A stretch of DNA of 64,000 nucleotides from Anatilimnocola aggregata (lineage in GTDB: Bacteria; Planctomycetota; Planctomycetia; Pirellulales; Pirellulaceae): positions 5,394,001 through 5,458,000 of the forward strand of contig NZ_CP036274.1 of assembly GCF_007747655.1 (NCBI RefSeq), written 5' to 3'. Of this stretch, positions 43,215-52,200 are shown piece by piece; positions within the stretch are counted from its first letter, which is position 1, and each line of letters begins with the position of its first letter. The notes beneath the pieces were generated by a model. That model made no database searches. It was not told the origin of the DNA and was given only the letters and a program-made list of their open reading frames with translations. Both the position numbers and the translations under genes were made by a program.

Positions 43215-43243
43215 TGTTCAACAAAGGAGGCAATTGTTGAACA
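43215..43243. repeat. Palindromic element copy 2, TGTTCAACAA-N9-TTGTTGAACA
   Basis: A 10-bp perfect stem encloses a 9-nt loop containing AGGAGG. Compared with copy 1, one internal pair has changed from T-A to A-T, which keeps pairing. Confidence 0.72.
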
Positions 43244-43275
43244 TCTAGGTTAAAAACGGACGCTGCTTCTGACGA

Positions 43276-44262
43276 CTACCGCGCGGCCAGGCAGTCCCGA
43301 ATGATGTCGTCGAGCGTGAGTTGCGCTTGCCAGCCGATAGTGGTGCGAATGCGGGTCAGGTCGGGAACGCGGCGGCGAATATCTTCAAAGTCGGCATCGT
43401 AAGCATCGCGGTAACTTTGAAAGTCGACCTGCGACTTCGAACCAGCCAAAGCAATCACCCGCTCGGCCAGTTGCAAGATCGAGATGGGCCGATCGCTACC
43501 GATGTTAAAGACCCGGCCGATGGCGTCTGGTGAATCCATCAGTCCGAGGATTGCGCGAACCACATCGCTCACATGGGCGAAGCACCGAGTCTGGTTGCCG
43601 TCGTCGTGCACCGTGAGTGACCGGCCGGCCACAGCCGCCTCGACGAACCTAGGCAACACCATGCCATAGGCACCGGTTTGTCGCGGGCCCACCACATTGA
43701 AGAACCGAGCAATCACCACCGGCAAGCCAAACTGCCGGCTGCATGCCAGGGTCAGGAATTCGTCGATCGCCTTGCTGGCTCCGTACGACCAGCGGGGCTT
43801 GGTGGTGGCCCCAAAGACCAGGTCGTCGTCTTCGTTCCAGACCGGTTTGGGGTTCTTACCATAGACTTCGCTTGTACTGGCGAGAAAGAACTTCACCGGT
43901 TTGCCTTGCTGATGCTGGGCACACAGTTCGTCGAGCAAGATTTGCGTCGGATAAATGTTTCGCTCGATCGTCTGGCGTGGCTGACTGGCGATCAACGCCA
44001 CCCCAACGGCTGCCGCCAGATGATAGACCTCGTCGACGTCGGTCAAGCACTTTTGGACCAGTTCGAGGTCACCAATCGAGCCGCGCACAATTTTTAACTG
44101 GTCCGACTTCTTCGCCTGCACAAGACTGGGGCGCTCAAGATTTGCGAACCGGCCGGTCGATTCGTCATCGACAACGGTCACCCGATTGCCGGCGGTCAGC
44201 AGGGCCTCGACCAGGTGCGAACCGATGAATCCCGCTCCGCCAGTGACTAAAAGATGCTTCAC
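43276..44262 (-). CDS. NAD-dependent epimerase/dehydratase (extended SDR, sugar-nucleotide type)
   Basis: The protein has about 328 residues. I prefer the GTG at 44262, which places the Rossmann motif VTGGAGFIGSH at the N-terminus as usual; an in-frame GTG at 44307 would add 15 residues. The catalytic triad is expected in ASTSEVYG and YGASKA (Tyr, Lys). ARFFNVVGPRQ and VFNIGS are typical of UDP-glucose 4-epimerase and dTDP-glucose dehydratase relatives. It probably makes a nucleotide sugar for surface glycans. The exact substrate cannot be read from the sequence. No terminator is clear downstream, only the palindromic elements. Confidence 0.88.
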   Translation of the reverse strand: MKHLLVTGGAGFIGSHLVEALLTAGNRVTVVDDESTGRFANLERPSLVQAKKSDQLKIVRGSIGDLELVQKCLTDVDEVYHLAAAVGVALIASQPRQTIERNIYPTQILLDELCAQHQQGKPVKFFLASTSEVYGKNPKPVWNEDDDLVFGATTKPRWSYGASKAIDEFLTLACSRQFGLPVVIARFFNVVGPRQTGAYGMVLPRFVEAAVAGRSLTVHDDGNQTRCFAHVSDVVRAILGLMDSPDAIGRVFNIGSDRPISILQLAERVIALAGSKSQVDFQSYRDAYDADFEDIRRRVPDLTRIRTTIGWQAQLTLDDIIRDCLAAR

Positions 44263-44544
44263 AGACCAACTTCTTGGGGAAACGGGGACCAGTCGGACGA
44301 AAATCACGTCCGCGCCGTAACACCAACTAGCTGAGCAGCCAACAAGTTGCGTAGAGGGCGGGGCGGAAGCAGTGACTTTACCACCCCGCGGGCTGGTTAT
44401 AAACTGGATGATGTCGCCAACCTCTTTTTCGGCGGCAATTCCGAGCCTGAAAGCCGTCGCCAGCGGTCCTTCGTGCAGGGCGACGACTACGGGCTGGCAG
44501 TACAGCGACCGGCGAACAAGTCAACGAGCGGGGAACCGACGATC

Positions 44545-47500
44545 ATGCGGCAGTATCTGGTTTTGAAATATGGATTTGCGTTTGTCGCCGTCAGCTTCTT
44601 AGCGGCGCTGCTGACCCCTGCCTCAGCCCAAGAGAAAGAGAAGAAAGCTGAATCGTCCGAAGCTGCCAAGTTGGCGTTCTCGGATGCAGGTTCTTTGCAG
44701 AACAATAGCGCCTTCGAGGCCGCGTCGGAAGATTGGGAGAAGTTCCTCAAGAACCATCCCCAGGATCCTCTGGCACCAAAGGCTCAGTACTATCTGGGAG
44801 TCTGCCGGCTGCAACTCAAACAGTTCGACAAGGCAGCAGCTGCTTTTGAGGCCGTGGCCAAAAGCACTCCTAAGTTCGACTTGCTCGAGGACTTGCTCCT
44901 CAACTTGGCTTCGGCTCAGTACTCGCTCGCCGGACAGGGTGTGGCTGGTCTGCACGAAAAGGCCGCCGCCAGCTTTGGCCAACTCGTGAAGGAATTCCCC
45001 AAAGGCAAGTACATCGAAGAAGCCCTCTACTATCAGGGCGAGGCACTCTATTCGGCCGGTAAAAAGGTCGAAGCGGTTGCGGCCTACGAACAGTTGGTCA
45101 AGGATCACGAGAAATCGGGCCGCCGTGTAGATGCGCTCTACGCCCTCGGAACGACGCAGGAAGAACTCGGCAAATATGCCGAGGCGGGAAAGGTTTACGA
45201 CACCTACCTGAAGGAATTCGATAAGAATCCGAACGCCACCGAAGTCCGGATGCGCAAGGCCGAAACGCTGCTGCAAACCGATAAGTTCGCTGAAGCCGAG
45301 AAGTTGTTCGCTGAAGTCGCACAGGTGAAGGACTTCAATTCAACCGATTTTGCACTCTTTCGCCAAGGTGCCGCGCTCGCTCGTCAAGACAAGTACGCCG
45401 AAGCGGGAACCGTCTATGCCAAGGTGGCTGCTGATCACAGCAAAGGTCCTTATGCTGCCGATGCGGCCATTTCGGCCGCGCGGGCTTTCTATCGAGCCGA
45501 AAAGCTCGACGATGCCGCCAAGTGGTTTGAGCAGACGCTAGATAAAGGTGGCGCGAACGTCGCCGAGGCAGCTCACTGGCTTAGTCGCATCTACCTCCGT
45601 CAGAAGCAACCTGCCAAAGCTGCCGAACTCGCCGGCAAGCAGATTGCCGGTGCGAAAGACAGCCCCTACTTCGTCAATCTGAAACTCGATGAAGCGGATG
45701 CTTTTGTCGAAATCCCTGAAAAGAAGAAAGACGCCCTAGCGCTTTATGCGGGCGTTGCTAAGGATCACAGCAGCCACGAACTGGCTCCCCAAGCGCTTTA
45801 CAACGCCGCCTTCACGGCGCTCGAACTGAAGCAATACGACGATGGCGTGAAGTACAGCGCTGACTTTCTCAAGTCGTTTGCCAAGGACAAGCTTGTTCCG
45901 GACGTGCAATACGTCGCCGCTGAGTGCGATCTGCAGTTGAAGAAGTATGCCGAAGCGGAACAGGCGTTTGCGGCGCTGGTCAAAGATCAGGCTTCGCACG
46001 CAGAGATCGATACCTGGCGCGTTCGGCTGGGATTGACGCAGTTCCTGCAGAAGAAATACGCCGAAACGGTCGCCACTTTGGAGAAGGCTGCCGCCGATCT
46101 AAAGTCTGCAGATGCGAAGGCTGAAGCGAATTACCTTGTCGGTGCGAGCCAGTTTTTTCAAGACAAATTTGCCGAAGCCGAGAAGCACCTCTCGCAATCG
46201 CAGACTGCGAATGCCAAATGGCGACAGGCAGACGAAGTATTGGTGCTCCTCGCGCGGGCACAACGCAAGAACGACAAAACTCCTGCTGCCAAGCAGTCGC
46301 TCGATCAACTGATTAAGGAATTCCCCACCAGCACGCAGTTAGACCAGGCACACTATCGCCTCGGTGAAATTGCCTTTGCCGAGGAGGACTTCAAGACCGC
46401 TGGTACGCAGTACGAACTGGTCGTCAGCAAGTGGCCGGAATCGACCTACGCTCCCTATGCCCTCTACGGCCGGGCCTGGTCGCAATTGAAGACCAAAGAA
46501 TATGCCGCTGCGAACGAAACCTTCACGTCTCTTCTCTCAAAGTATAAAGATCACACCCTTTCTGCCGACGCTCACTTTGGCCGCGGCATGAGTCGACGCC
46601 TGGCCGGCGACTTCAAAGGTACCGTCGAAGACATTGATGCCTTCCTCAAATCAAACCCCAGTGAACCGAACAAAACCGACGCTCTTTACGAACGCGGGCT
46701 GGCCGAAGTTTCGCTCAAGGACAATGCGGCTGCGGAAAAGACCTTCGCCGCGATTCTCAAGGACAATCCCAAGTACTCGGGTATCGATAAGGTGCTCTAT
46801 GAATTGGCTTGGGCAGTGAAGTCGCAAGACAAATCAGCTGCGGCGGTTCCCTTCTTTGATCAACTGGCAAAGGAACATGCCGACAGCCCGCTCGCTGCGG
46901 AAGCTCTCTTTCATGTTGGTGAAGATCAATACGACAAGAAGGCCTACGCTGATGCTGTCAAGACTTACACCACCGCCATCAGTAAGAAGCCTGCGGGCGA
47001 CTTGGGCGAACGAACCAATCACAAACTGGGTTGGGCCAATTATCAGCAAAAGCAATACGACGCGGCTGCAGCTGCCTTCGATGCCCAGCTGAAGAACTTC
47101 GCCAACGGAGCGCTCGCCGGCGATGCCGCCTTCATGAAAGCGGAATGCCTGTTCAAGCAAGAGAACTATAAAGATGCGTTGGTCGCATTTACCGCGGCTG
47201 GCAATGTGAAGCTTTCGTCGCCGACCATGGAAGCATTGCGGTTGCTGCACGGCGGGCAAAGCGCTGCTCAGCTGAAGCAGTGGAAAGAGAGTCTGGCCCT
47301 GCTCGAAGAAATTCCGGTGAAGTTCCCCGATTCGCCAGTACTTTCCGAAGCGATTTATGAAACGGCCTGGGCCAAGCAAAACTCTGGCAAGATCGATGAA
47401 GCGCTCAAGGACTACGAAGTCGCGGCGACGAAATCGCGCGATCATGTCGGCGCTCGAGCGCGGTTCATGATGGGCGAAATCCAATTCGAAAAGAAAGCAT

Positions 47501-47769
47501 TCGACGACGCGATTCGCGAATTCCAACGGGCCATGTTCGGCTATGGTGCCGATGCAGCCACGCCAGAAACCAAGAATTGGCAAGCCAAGTCTGGCTTCGA
47601 GGCTGGTCGTTGTGCCGAAGTGCAGATCAACGAGACCAAAGACGCTGCGGCGAAGACCAAGCTGATTAACGACGCTAAGCGATTTTATACGTTTGTTGCC
47701 GATAAGCACTCCGGGCACGAATTGGCCGGCGATGCTAAGAAACGCCTGGAAGTTCTGAATAAGCTGTAA
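44545..47769 (+). CDS. Large exported TPR-repeat protein
   Basis: The protein has about 1074 residues. The ATG at 44545 opens a signal peptide (YGFAFVAVSFLAALLTPASAQ); the frame is open further upstream, but that part looks non-coding. Nearly the whole mature protein consists of tetratricopeptide repeats of the BamD/CpoB (YbgF) kind (PKAQYYLGVCRLQLKQFDKA, EEALYYQGEALYSAGKKVEA, ADAHFGRGMSRRLAGDF). The long Lys/Ala/Asp-rich solenoid should act as a periplasmic scaffold. It is first in a run with ExbB-, ExbD- and TonB-like genes (gap 60 bp), echoing the link of CpoB/YbgF with the Tol system. Confidence 0.88.
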   Translation: MRQYLVLKYGFAFVAVSFLAALLTPASAQEKEKKAESSEAAKLAFSDAGSLQNNSAFEAASEDWEKFLKNHPQDPLAPKAQYYLGVCRLQLKQFDKAAAAFEAVAKSTPKFDLLEDLLLNLASAQYSLAGQGVAGLHEKAAASFGQLVKEFPKGKYIEEALYYQGEALYSAGKKVEAVAAYEQLVKDHEKSGRRVDALYALGTTQEELGKYAEAGKVYDTYLKEFDKNPNATEVRMRKAETLLQTDKFAEAEKLFAEVAQVKDFNSTDFALFRQGAALARQDKYAEAGTVYAKVAADHSKGPYAADAAISAARAFYRAEKLDDAAKWFEQTLDKGGANVAEAAHWLSRIYLRQKQPAKAAELAGKQIAGAKDSPYFVNLKLDEADAFVEIPEKKKDALALYAGVAKDHSSHELAPQALYNAAFTALELKQYDDGVKYSADFLKSFAKDKLVPDVQYVAAECDLQLKKYAEAEQAFAALVKDQASHAEIDTWRVRLGLTQFLQKKYAETVATLEKAAADLKSADAKAEANYLVGASQFFQDKFAEAEKHLSQSQTANAKWRQADEVLVLLARAQRKNDKTPAAKQSLDQLIKEFPTSTQLDQAHYRLGEIAFAEEDFKTAGTQYELVVSKWPESTYAPYALYGRAWSQLKTKEYAAANETFTSLLSKYKDHTLSADAHFGRGMSRRLAGDFKGTVEDIDAFLKSNPSEPNKTDALYERGLAEVSLKDNAAAEKTFAAILKDNPKYSGIDKVLYELAWAVKSQDKSAAAVPFFDQLAKEHADSPLAAEALFHVGEDQYDKKAYADAVKTYTTAISKKPAGDLGERTNHKLGWANYQQKQYDAAAAAFDAQLKNFANGALAGDAAFMKAECLFKQENYKDALVAFTAAGNVKLSSPTMEALRLLHGGQSAAQLKQWKESLALLEEIPVKFPDSPVLSEAIYETAWAKQNSGKIDEALKDYEVAATKSRDHVGARARFMMGEIQFEKKAFDDAIREFQRAMFGYGADAATPETKNWQAKSGFEAGRCAEVQINETKDAAAKTKLINDAKRFYTFVADKHSGHELAGDAKKRLEVLNKL

Positions 47770-47829
47770 TCATTGCCCGCAGTTTCTCCCGCCGCGAAAA
47801 TTCCCCCGCAACTGTGCCAGACGGTTAAC

Positions 47830-48780
47830 ATGAAACAACGCTCAACGATCGAGATCAATACGCTGCATTCGCGCCCGTGGGTGCGTCTGGCGATTTACAG
47901 CACCTTTGCGATCGCTATTCTCTCAAGTGTGCAGCCCATCGCTCGCAGCTTGAATGCGCAGGCACCGCCCGATGCGGCAGCAGGTCCCAGCGGCGAAGCT
48001 GCCCCAACTGGCACGCCCAATGCCGCCGATCAGCCTACGGCTCCGGCCAAGAACAGCCTGAATTTGATTGACCTGGCCAACCAGGGCGGTGTCTTCATGT
48101 ATCCGCTCTACGGCCTTTCGATGCTCGGAGTCTTGATGGGCGTCGAGCGGGCCATTGCCATTCGACGCAGCCGCATCATTCCGCAAGAATTTGTCGATAG
48201 TCTTGGGCAACTTGGCAATAGCGGCGGGTTTGATCCACGTAAAGCCTATCGTCTCTGTCAGCAGTATCCATCCGCCGCTGCCCGCGTGGTCAAGGCCATG
48301 CTGCTGAAGGTCGGACGACCCGTTTCCGAGATCGAGCACACCGTTGCTGAAACCAGCCAACGTGAATCAGAACGATTGTACTTCAACGTTCGCTGGCTCA
48401 ACCTGGCCGCTTCGGTGGCTCCGCTGCTAGGGCTCGTCGGTACGATTCAAGGAATGATCCTCGCTTTTCACGGCCTGACCACGCTCAAGGCCGGCGACAA
48501 CCAAATGGTAATTTTGGCAAACGGTATCTATACCGCACTCGTCACAACCTTCGCGGGTCTCTTGGTGGCGATTCCTGCAGCCATGGCCTCGCAATATTTC
48601 GAAGGACGGTTAATTCTGTTCTTCCATGAAGTCGACGAACTTGCCTTTAACTTGCTTCCCCAGGTCGAACGTTACGAAGGTCGTGTCCGATTCACTCGCC
48701 AGGGGGAAGAAGAAGCGATGAAGGACGAAACCAAAGTGGTTCCACCTGCCCCTGCTCCCGTCTCGGCCGCCGCCAAATAG
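47830..48780 (+). CDS. ExbB/TolQ/MotA-family proton channel subunit
   Basis: The protein has about 316 residues from the ATG at 47830. It has an N-terminal signal-like helix (LAIYSTFAIAILSSVQPI) and a Pro/Ala-rich periplasmic stretch before the first core helix (FMYPLYGLSMLGVLMGVERAI). The family signature is APLLGLVGTIQGMILAF followed by LANGIYTALVTTFAGLLVAIP. ExbB/TolQ pentamers enclose ExbD/TolR and use the proton motive force. The N-terminal extension and long cytoplasmic tail match the ExbB variants with a cleaved leader. An ExbD gene follows after 27 bp. Confidence 0.93.
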   Translation: MKQRSTIEINTLHSRPWVRLAIYSTFAIAILSSVQPIARSLNAQAPPDAAAGPSGEAAPTGTPNAADQPTAPAKNSLNLIDLANQGGVFMYPLYGLSMLGVLMGVERAIAIRRSRIIPQEFVDSLGQLGNSGGFDPRKAYRLCQQYPSAAARVVKAMLLKVGRPVSEIEHTVAETSQRESERLYFNVRWLNLAASVAPLLGLVGTIQGMILAFHGLTTLKAGDNQMVILANGIYTALVTTFAGLLVAIPAAMASQYFEGRLILFFHEVDELAFNLLPQVERYEGRVRFTRQGEEEAMKDETKVVPPAPAPVSAAAK

Positions 48781-48807
48781 CTCTCCAGCAAGAAAAGGTG
48801 AGCCGAG

Positions 48808-49224
48808 ATGGCACTTAAAGTTAGCAAAGGCAAGGCCGACGAGCTGTTTAACTTCACGCCGATGATCGACGTGGTGTTTAACCTGCTGCTGTTCTTCATG
48901 GTTGCCGCGCGCTTTGCTCAGGAAGAACGCGAAGTTCCCGTGCAACTGCCATCGGCCAGCGAAGCCCGTCCACTCACGGCCACTCCCACTGAGCTATTTG
49001 TCAACGTGAACCAGGTGGGACAGATCTTCGCGGGTAATCGTGAAGTGACACCAGCGGAACTCGATACCTACCTGCAACAAGCAGCAGTCAACAATCCGGC
49101 CAATCAAACGGTCATCATTCGCGCCGATAAGCGAGTGCCGTTCGACCACGTGGTAACGGTGATGAATGCTTGCAACAAAGCCAAACTGTTCGATTACAAG
49201 ATTACGTCCGCCAACGAAGAGTAA
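48808..49224 (+). CDS. ExbD/TolR-family protein
   Basis: The protein has 138 residues, the usual length. A single N-terminal helix carries the proton-relay aspartate in FTPMIDVVFNLLLFFMV. The periplasmic domain ends with VIIRADKRVPFDHVVTVMNAC, the conserved C-terminal strand-helix of ExbD. It should form the rotor or stator core with the ExbB-like product encoded 27 bp upstream. GAAAAGGTGAG upstream provides a ribosome-binding site. The next gene, 48 bp downstream, is in the position of tonB or tolA. Confidence 0.94.
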   Translation: MALKVSKGKADELFNFTPMIDVVFNLLLFFMVAARFAQEEREVPVQLPSASEARPLTATPTELFVNVNQVGQIFAGNREVTPAELDTYLQQAAVNNPANQTVIIRADKRVPFDHVVTVMNACNKAKLFDYKITSANEE

Positions 49225-49272
49225 CCGGCGCACCCCACCGAAGTCGGCAGGAGCCGATTTCAGGAGCAACTT

Positions 49273-52200
49273 ATGGCCAAGATACGACGCGTGGTTCGCA
49301 AGCCCCAGGGCGAGCACCACGGCGATATCTTCGAAGAACAGCTGTGGCCGACGTACATCGCGCTCGTGGTGCTCGCAGCGTTCTCGATGGGCGTGAGCGC
49401 GGCCTATCTCAAATTCAACGATCCCCGCATCTTGCACAACGCGGTCACCTGGCTGATTCTTATTCCGCTTGGTACCGGCACGTTTATGCTGGCTTTCTAC
49501 CTGCTCGATAACCGCACCCTGCGACGCTCGATGCAGTTCTCGGCCGTCGTCTGCGCGATCATTCACCTGGCGCTGATCGTGCAAATGTACGAGACGGGTC
49601 TCTTCACAGTGGAGATCGTCCGCAATCCAGAAGCCAAGCCGGTCGAACGGCGTGCCCCAAAGCCGATTCCCGAATATCGCCCGCAGCAGATGATGTCGGC
49701 AGAAGACCGTCCACAGCAGGATTTTGAAAAGCCGATCGAGACGAAAACACCAGAACCTAAGAACGAGCCGGAAGAAGTCGTTCGGCAGGAAACGCCCAAG
49801 GATGTGGCCCCTCCCCAGCCGCAACCGATTCCCGTGCCGGAAGTGCAACCCACGACCGAACCGAACATCATTAAGAAGCCACAGCCCAACGAGGCTGCTC
49901 CAAAACCAGCCGAAACTACTGCAAAATTAAGTCGTCAAGTCAAACCGGTCGAGACCAAGATCAGCCAACTGATCGAAACACCCAAGATTCCACAGGCGAT
50001 TGCCAAGCCCACGGAAGCAACTGCCAGCGCAGCTGCCGTCCAAAGACAAAATACGGCTGCCAACGCAGCGCCGCGCGAAGTGAAGGAACCTACGACTCAG
50101 ACCGAAAGTACGACGGCCAATGTGGCCCGCCGCACAGAGCAGAAAGCCCCGACGACAGAGACTACCGCACAGCCGACACTGCAGCGCCAAGTGGCTCGCC
50201 CCACCGAAACGCCCAAGTCGCAAGTGGCCGCAGTGCAAACTCCGGCGGCCACCAAGGAGACGACTCCGCAAGAACTCAAGCCGGCGAATACAGCCTCGAC
50301 GAAGACGACCAATTCAAGCCCGTCGCTCGTCCGCAATCAGACCGAACCACTTCCCGAAGTGAGCAGCCAGCCAACGCCGCAACCGCAGCGCCGACAGCAG
50401 GAAAGTCCGCAGCAACCGACGGTCGCGCAGACGCAAACACCAGTACCGAATCGCCAACCTCGCACCACGGAACGACCTGATGTAAAGACTCAGGCCAGCG
50501 TTGTCACGCCCAGTTCGACGGCCGGTCAGACTTCGCCGACCGAAGCGAAATTGACGCCGCAAACAAACTCGGTTCAGCGGGCGACTGCACAAGTCACAGC
50601 GACTCGTCCGACCGAACTCCCTTCAACAATTCCGAATTCGTCGCGCACCGATCAGGTCGCTTCGCAAATTACGCGCACCACAGGCCAGATGGCCCCCACG
50701 GCCACCGCGAATCCTACACAAGCCCCGTCTCTCACGCGCAGTACCAATAACTCGCCGAGTGTTCCCTCTGCCACCAAGGTTGAAACGACAGCAGCCGCTG
50801 CGACGCAAGTCGCCACGTCGGGTGAACTTTCTCCGGCAAGCACTGCCACCCAACGCACCGCGGTGGCGGCGGCTCAACAAGCTCCGGCAACTGGCAATCC
50901 ACGGCCGACAACGGTCGCTGCCAACACGACCACGGCATCGCCCACGGCAACAAATGCCCGCCGCTCTACCGATTCAAACAATCCCTCCGATGCACCGTCA
51001 GTAACGCCGGGCACTACCCAAGTTGCATCAACTCGGGCAACCCAACCCGTACGCAGCAACACGGTCACCACGGTTGCTGATGTGCCAGCAAATGCCGGCC
51101 CCCAAACATCGTCCTCCGCAGCGCTTGGTCCATCGTCGGCCACCGTCTCGCGCCAGACCGCTGCAAATTCACCCAGCGCGACTCGTACTCAGCCCACCGC
51201 GAACACGAATGTCGCAAGTCCGACAGCTCAAGTCTCGCACGGCGGCGCAGCCCGCGCGCAAAACTCGACAACCCCGACTATCGATCCCACTGCTACACCC
51301 GGGCGCGCACCATCGCGTGCCGTCGCCAGTGCGACCCAAGCGACTTCTCCCACTGCTGTCGATAGTCCGGCTCAATCCGTGGCCGCTCAAGGTGCCGGCG
51401 ATCCCTCGGCTCAACCTGCCCGCATGGCACTTAGCCGCTCGCTGGGTGGAGTTGCTGGCGTGGGGAAGAGCCCGAATATGGATCGCTCAACTCCAGGGGG
51501 TTCTGGTCCCGCGCTTGTTGCTTCGTCAGCTGCGCGCCGTGCGGAAGCCACTCAAAGCGGCCCGACGGGTGACGCCCTGGCCCCCAGTGCACCGGCTCAG
51601 ATCGCTCGTGCTCGTGCCGGCGCGCAAGCTCCGACTGCTTCCCTCAAGGCGGAAGCTGTGGAACACGCAACCTCGCCTGGTGCCAATGAAGTTGCAGCTG
51701 TGAATGCCAGTTCGAGTGCCGCACTCAGTCGCGCGGACTCCGATGCTCGGCATGCAGAAGTCACGGGTGCTAAGGGTGCTGGTGAAGTCGATCTTGGGCC
51801 AACGCAGATCGTCGCGGAAGCGGGGGCCGGTCGTGCGGCCGGTGGTGGTCAGGCGGAACTTAATTTTGAAACCAATGCACCGCAAATCGCACGCAAGACC
51901 GAAACCGGCGGCAGCCCACTGATGTCGCTTGCTTCTGCCAAGGTCGACGAGTCGGTCGCCGCGCCGATGGGTACAAGCGGTGGTCAACCTGCCGCCAGCG
52001 ATCCTGGCCCAGCCGCAGTCTCTGCTTCGCGCACCCTAGCCGGCGGCCAATCGCCAGCTTCTGGCGGCCCCTCGAAGGCCAGCGAAACCGGCCCTTCGGC
52101 TGAAGTGAATTCAGCCACGATGCTCGCCGAGTCGGCAGTCAGTCGCGCTGACAATGCAGAGGGCGCAAGTGGCGGCGCTGCTGCAGGGGGACAACCCGAT

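Larger units (their letters stand above)
42766..43275. other. 510-bp intergenic region with tandem structured elements
   Basis: The left part (to about 43130) shows no convincing gene. The right part carries two related palindromic elements (43150-43178 and 43215-43243), a short hairpin between them (CTCGG, GTTT loop, CCGAG) and a further hairpin just before (ACACCC with GGGTGT, 43134-43152). Confidence 0.6.

Noticed and set aside
43224-43250. AGGAGG as the ribosome-binding site of a small gene
   Set aside because: The only nearby start is TTG and the frame stops after four codons.
46834-47718. Minus-strand open frame of 294 codons
   Set aside because: It is antisense to the TPR protein; the repeated codon use of the TPR array keeps this frame open.
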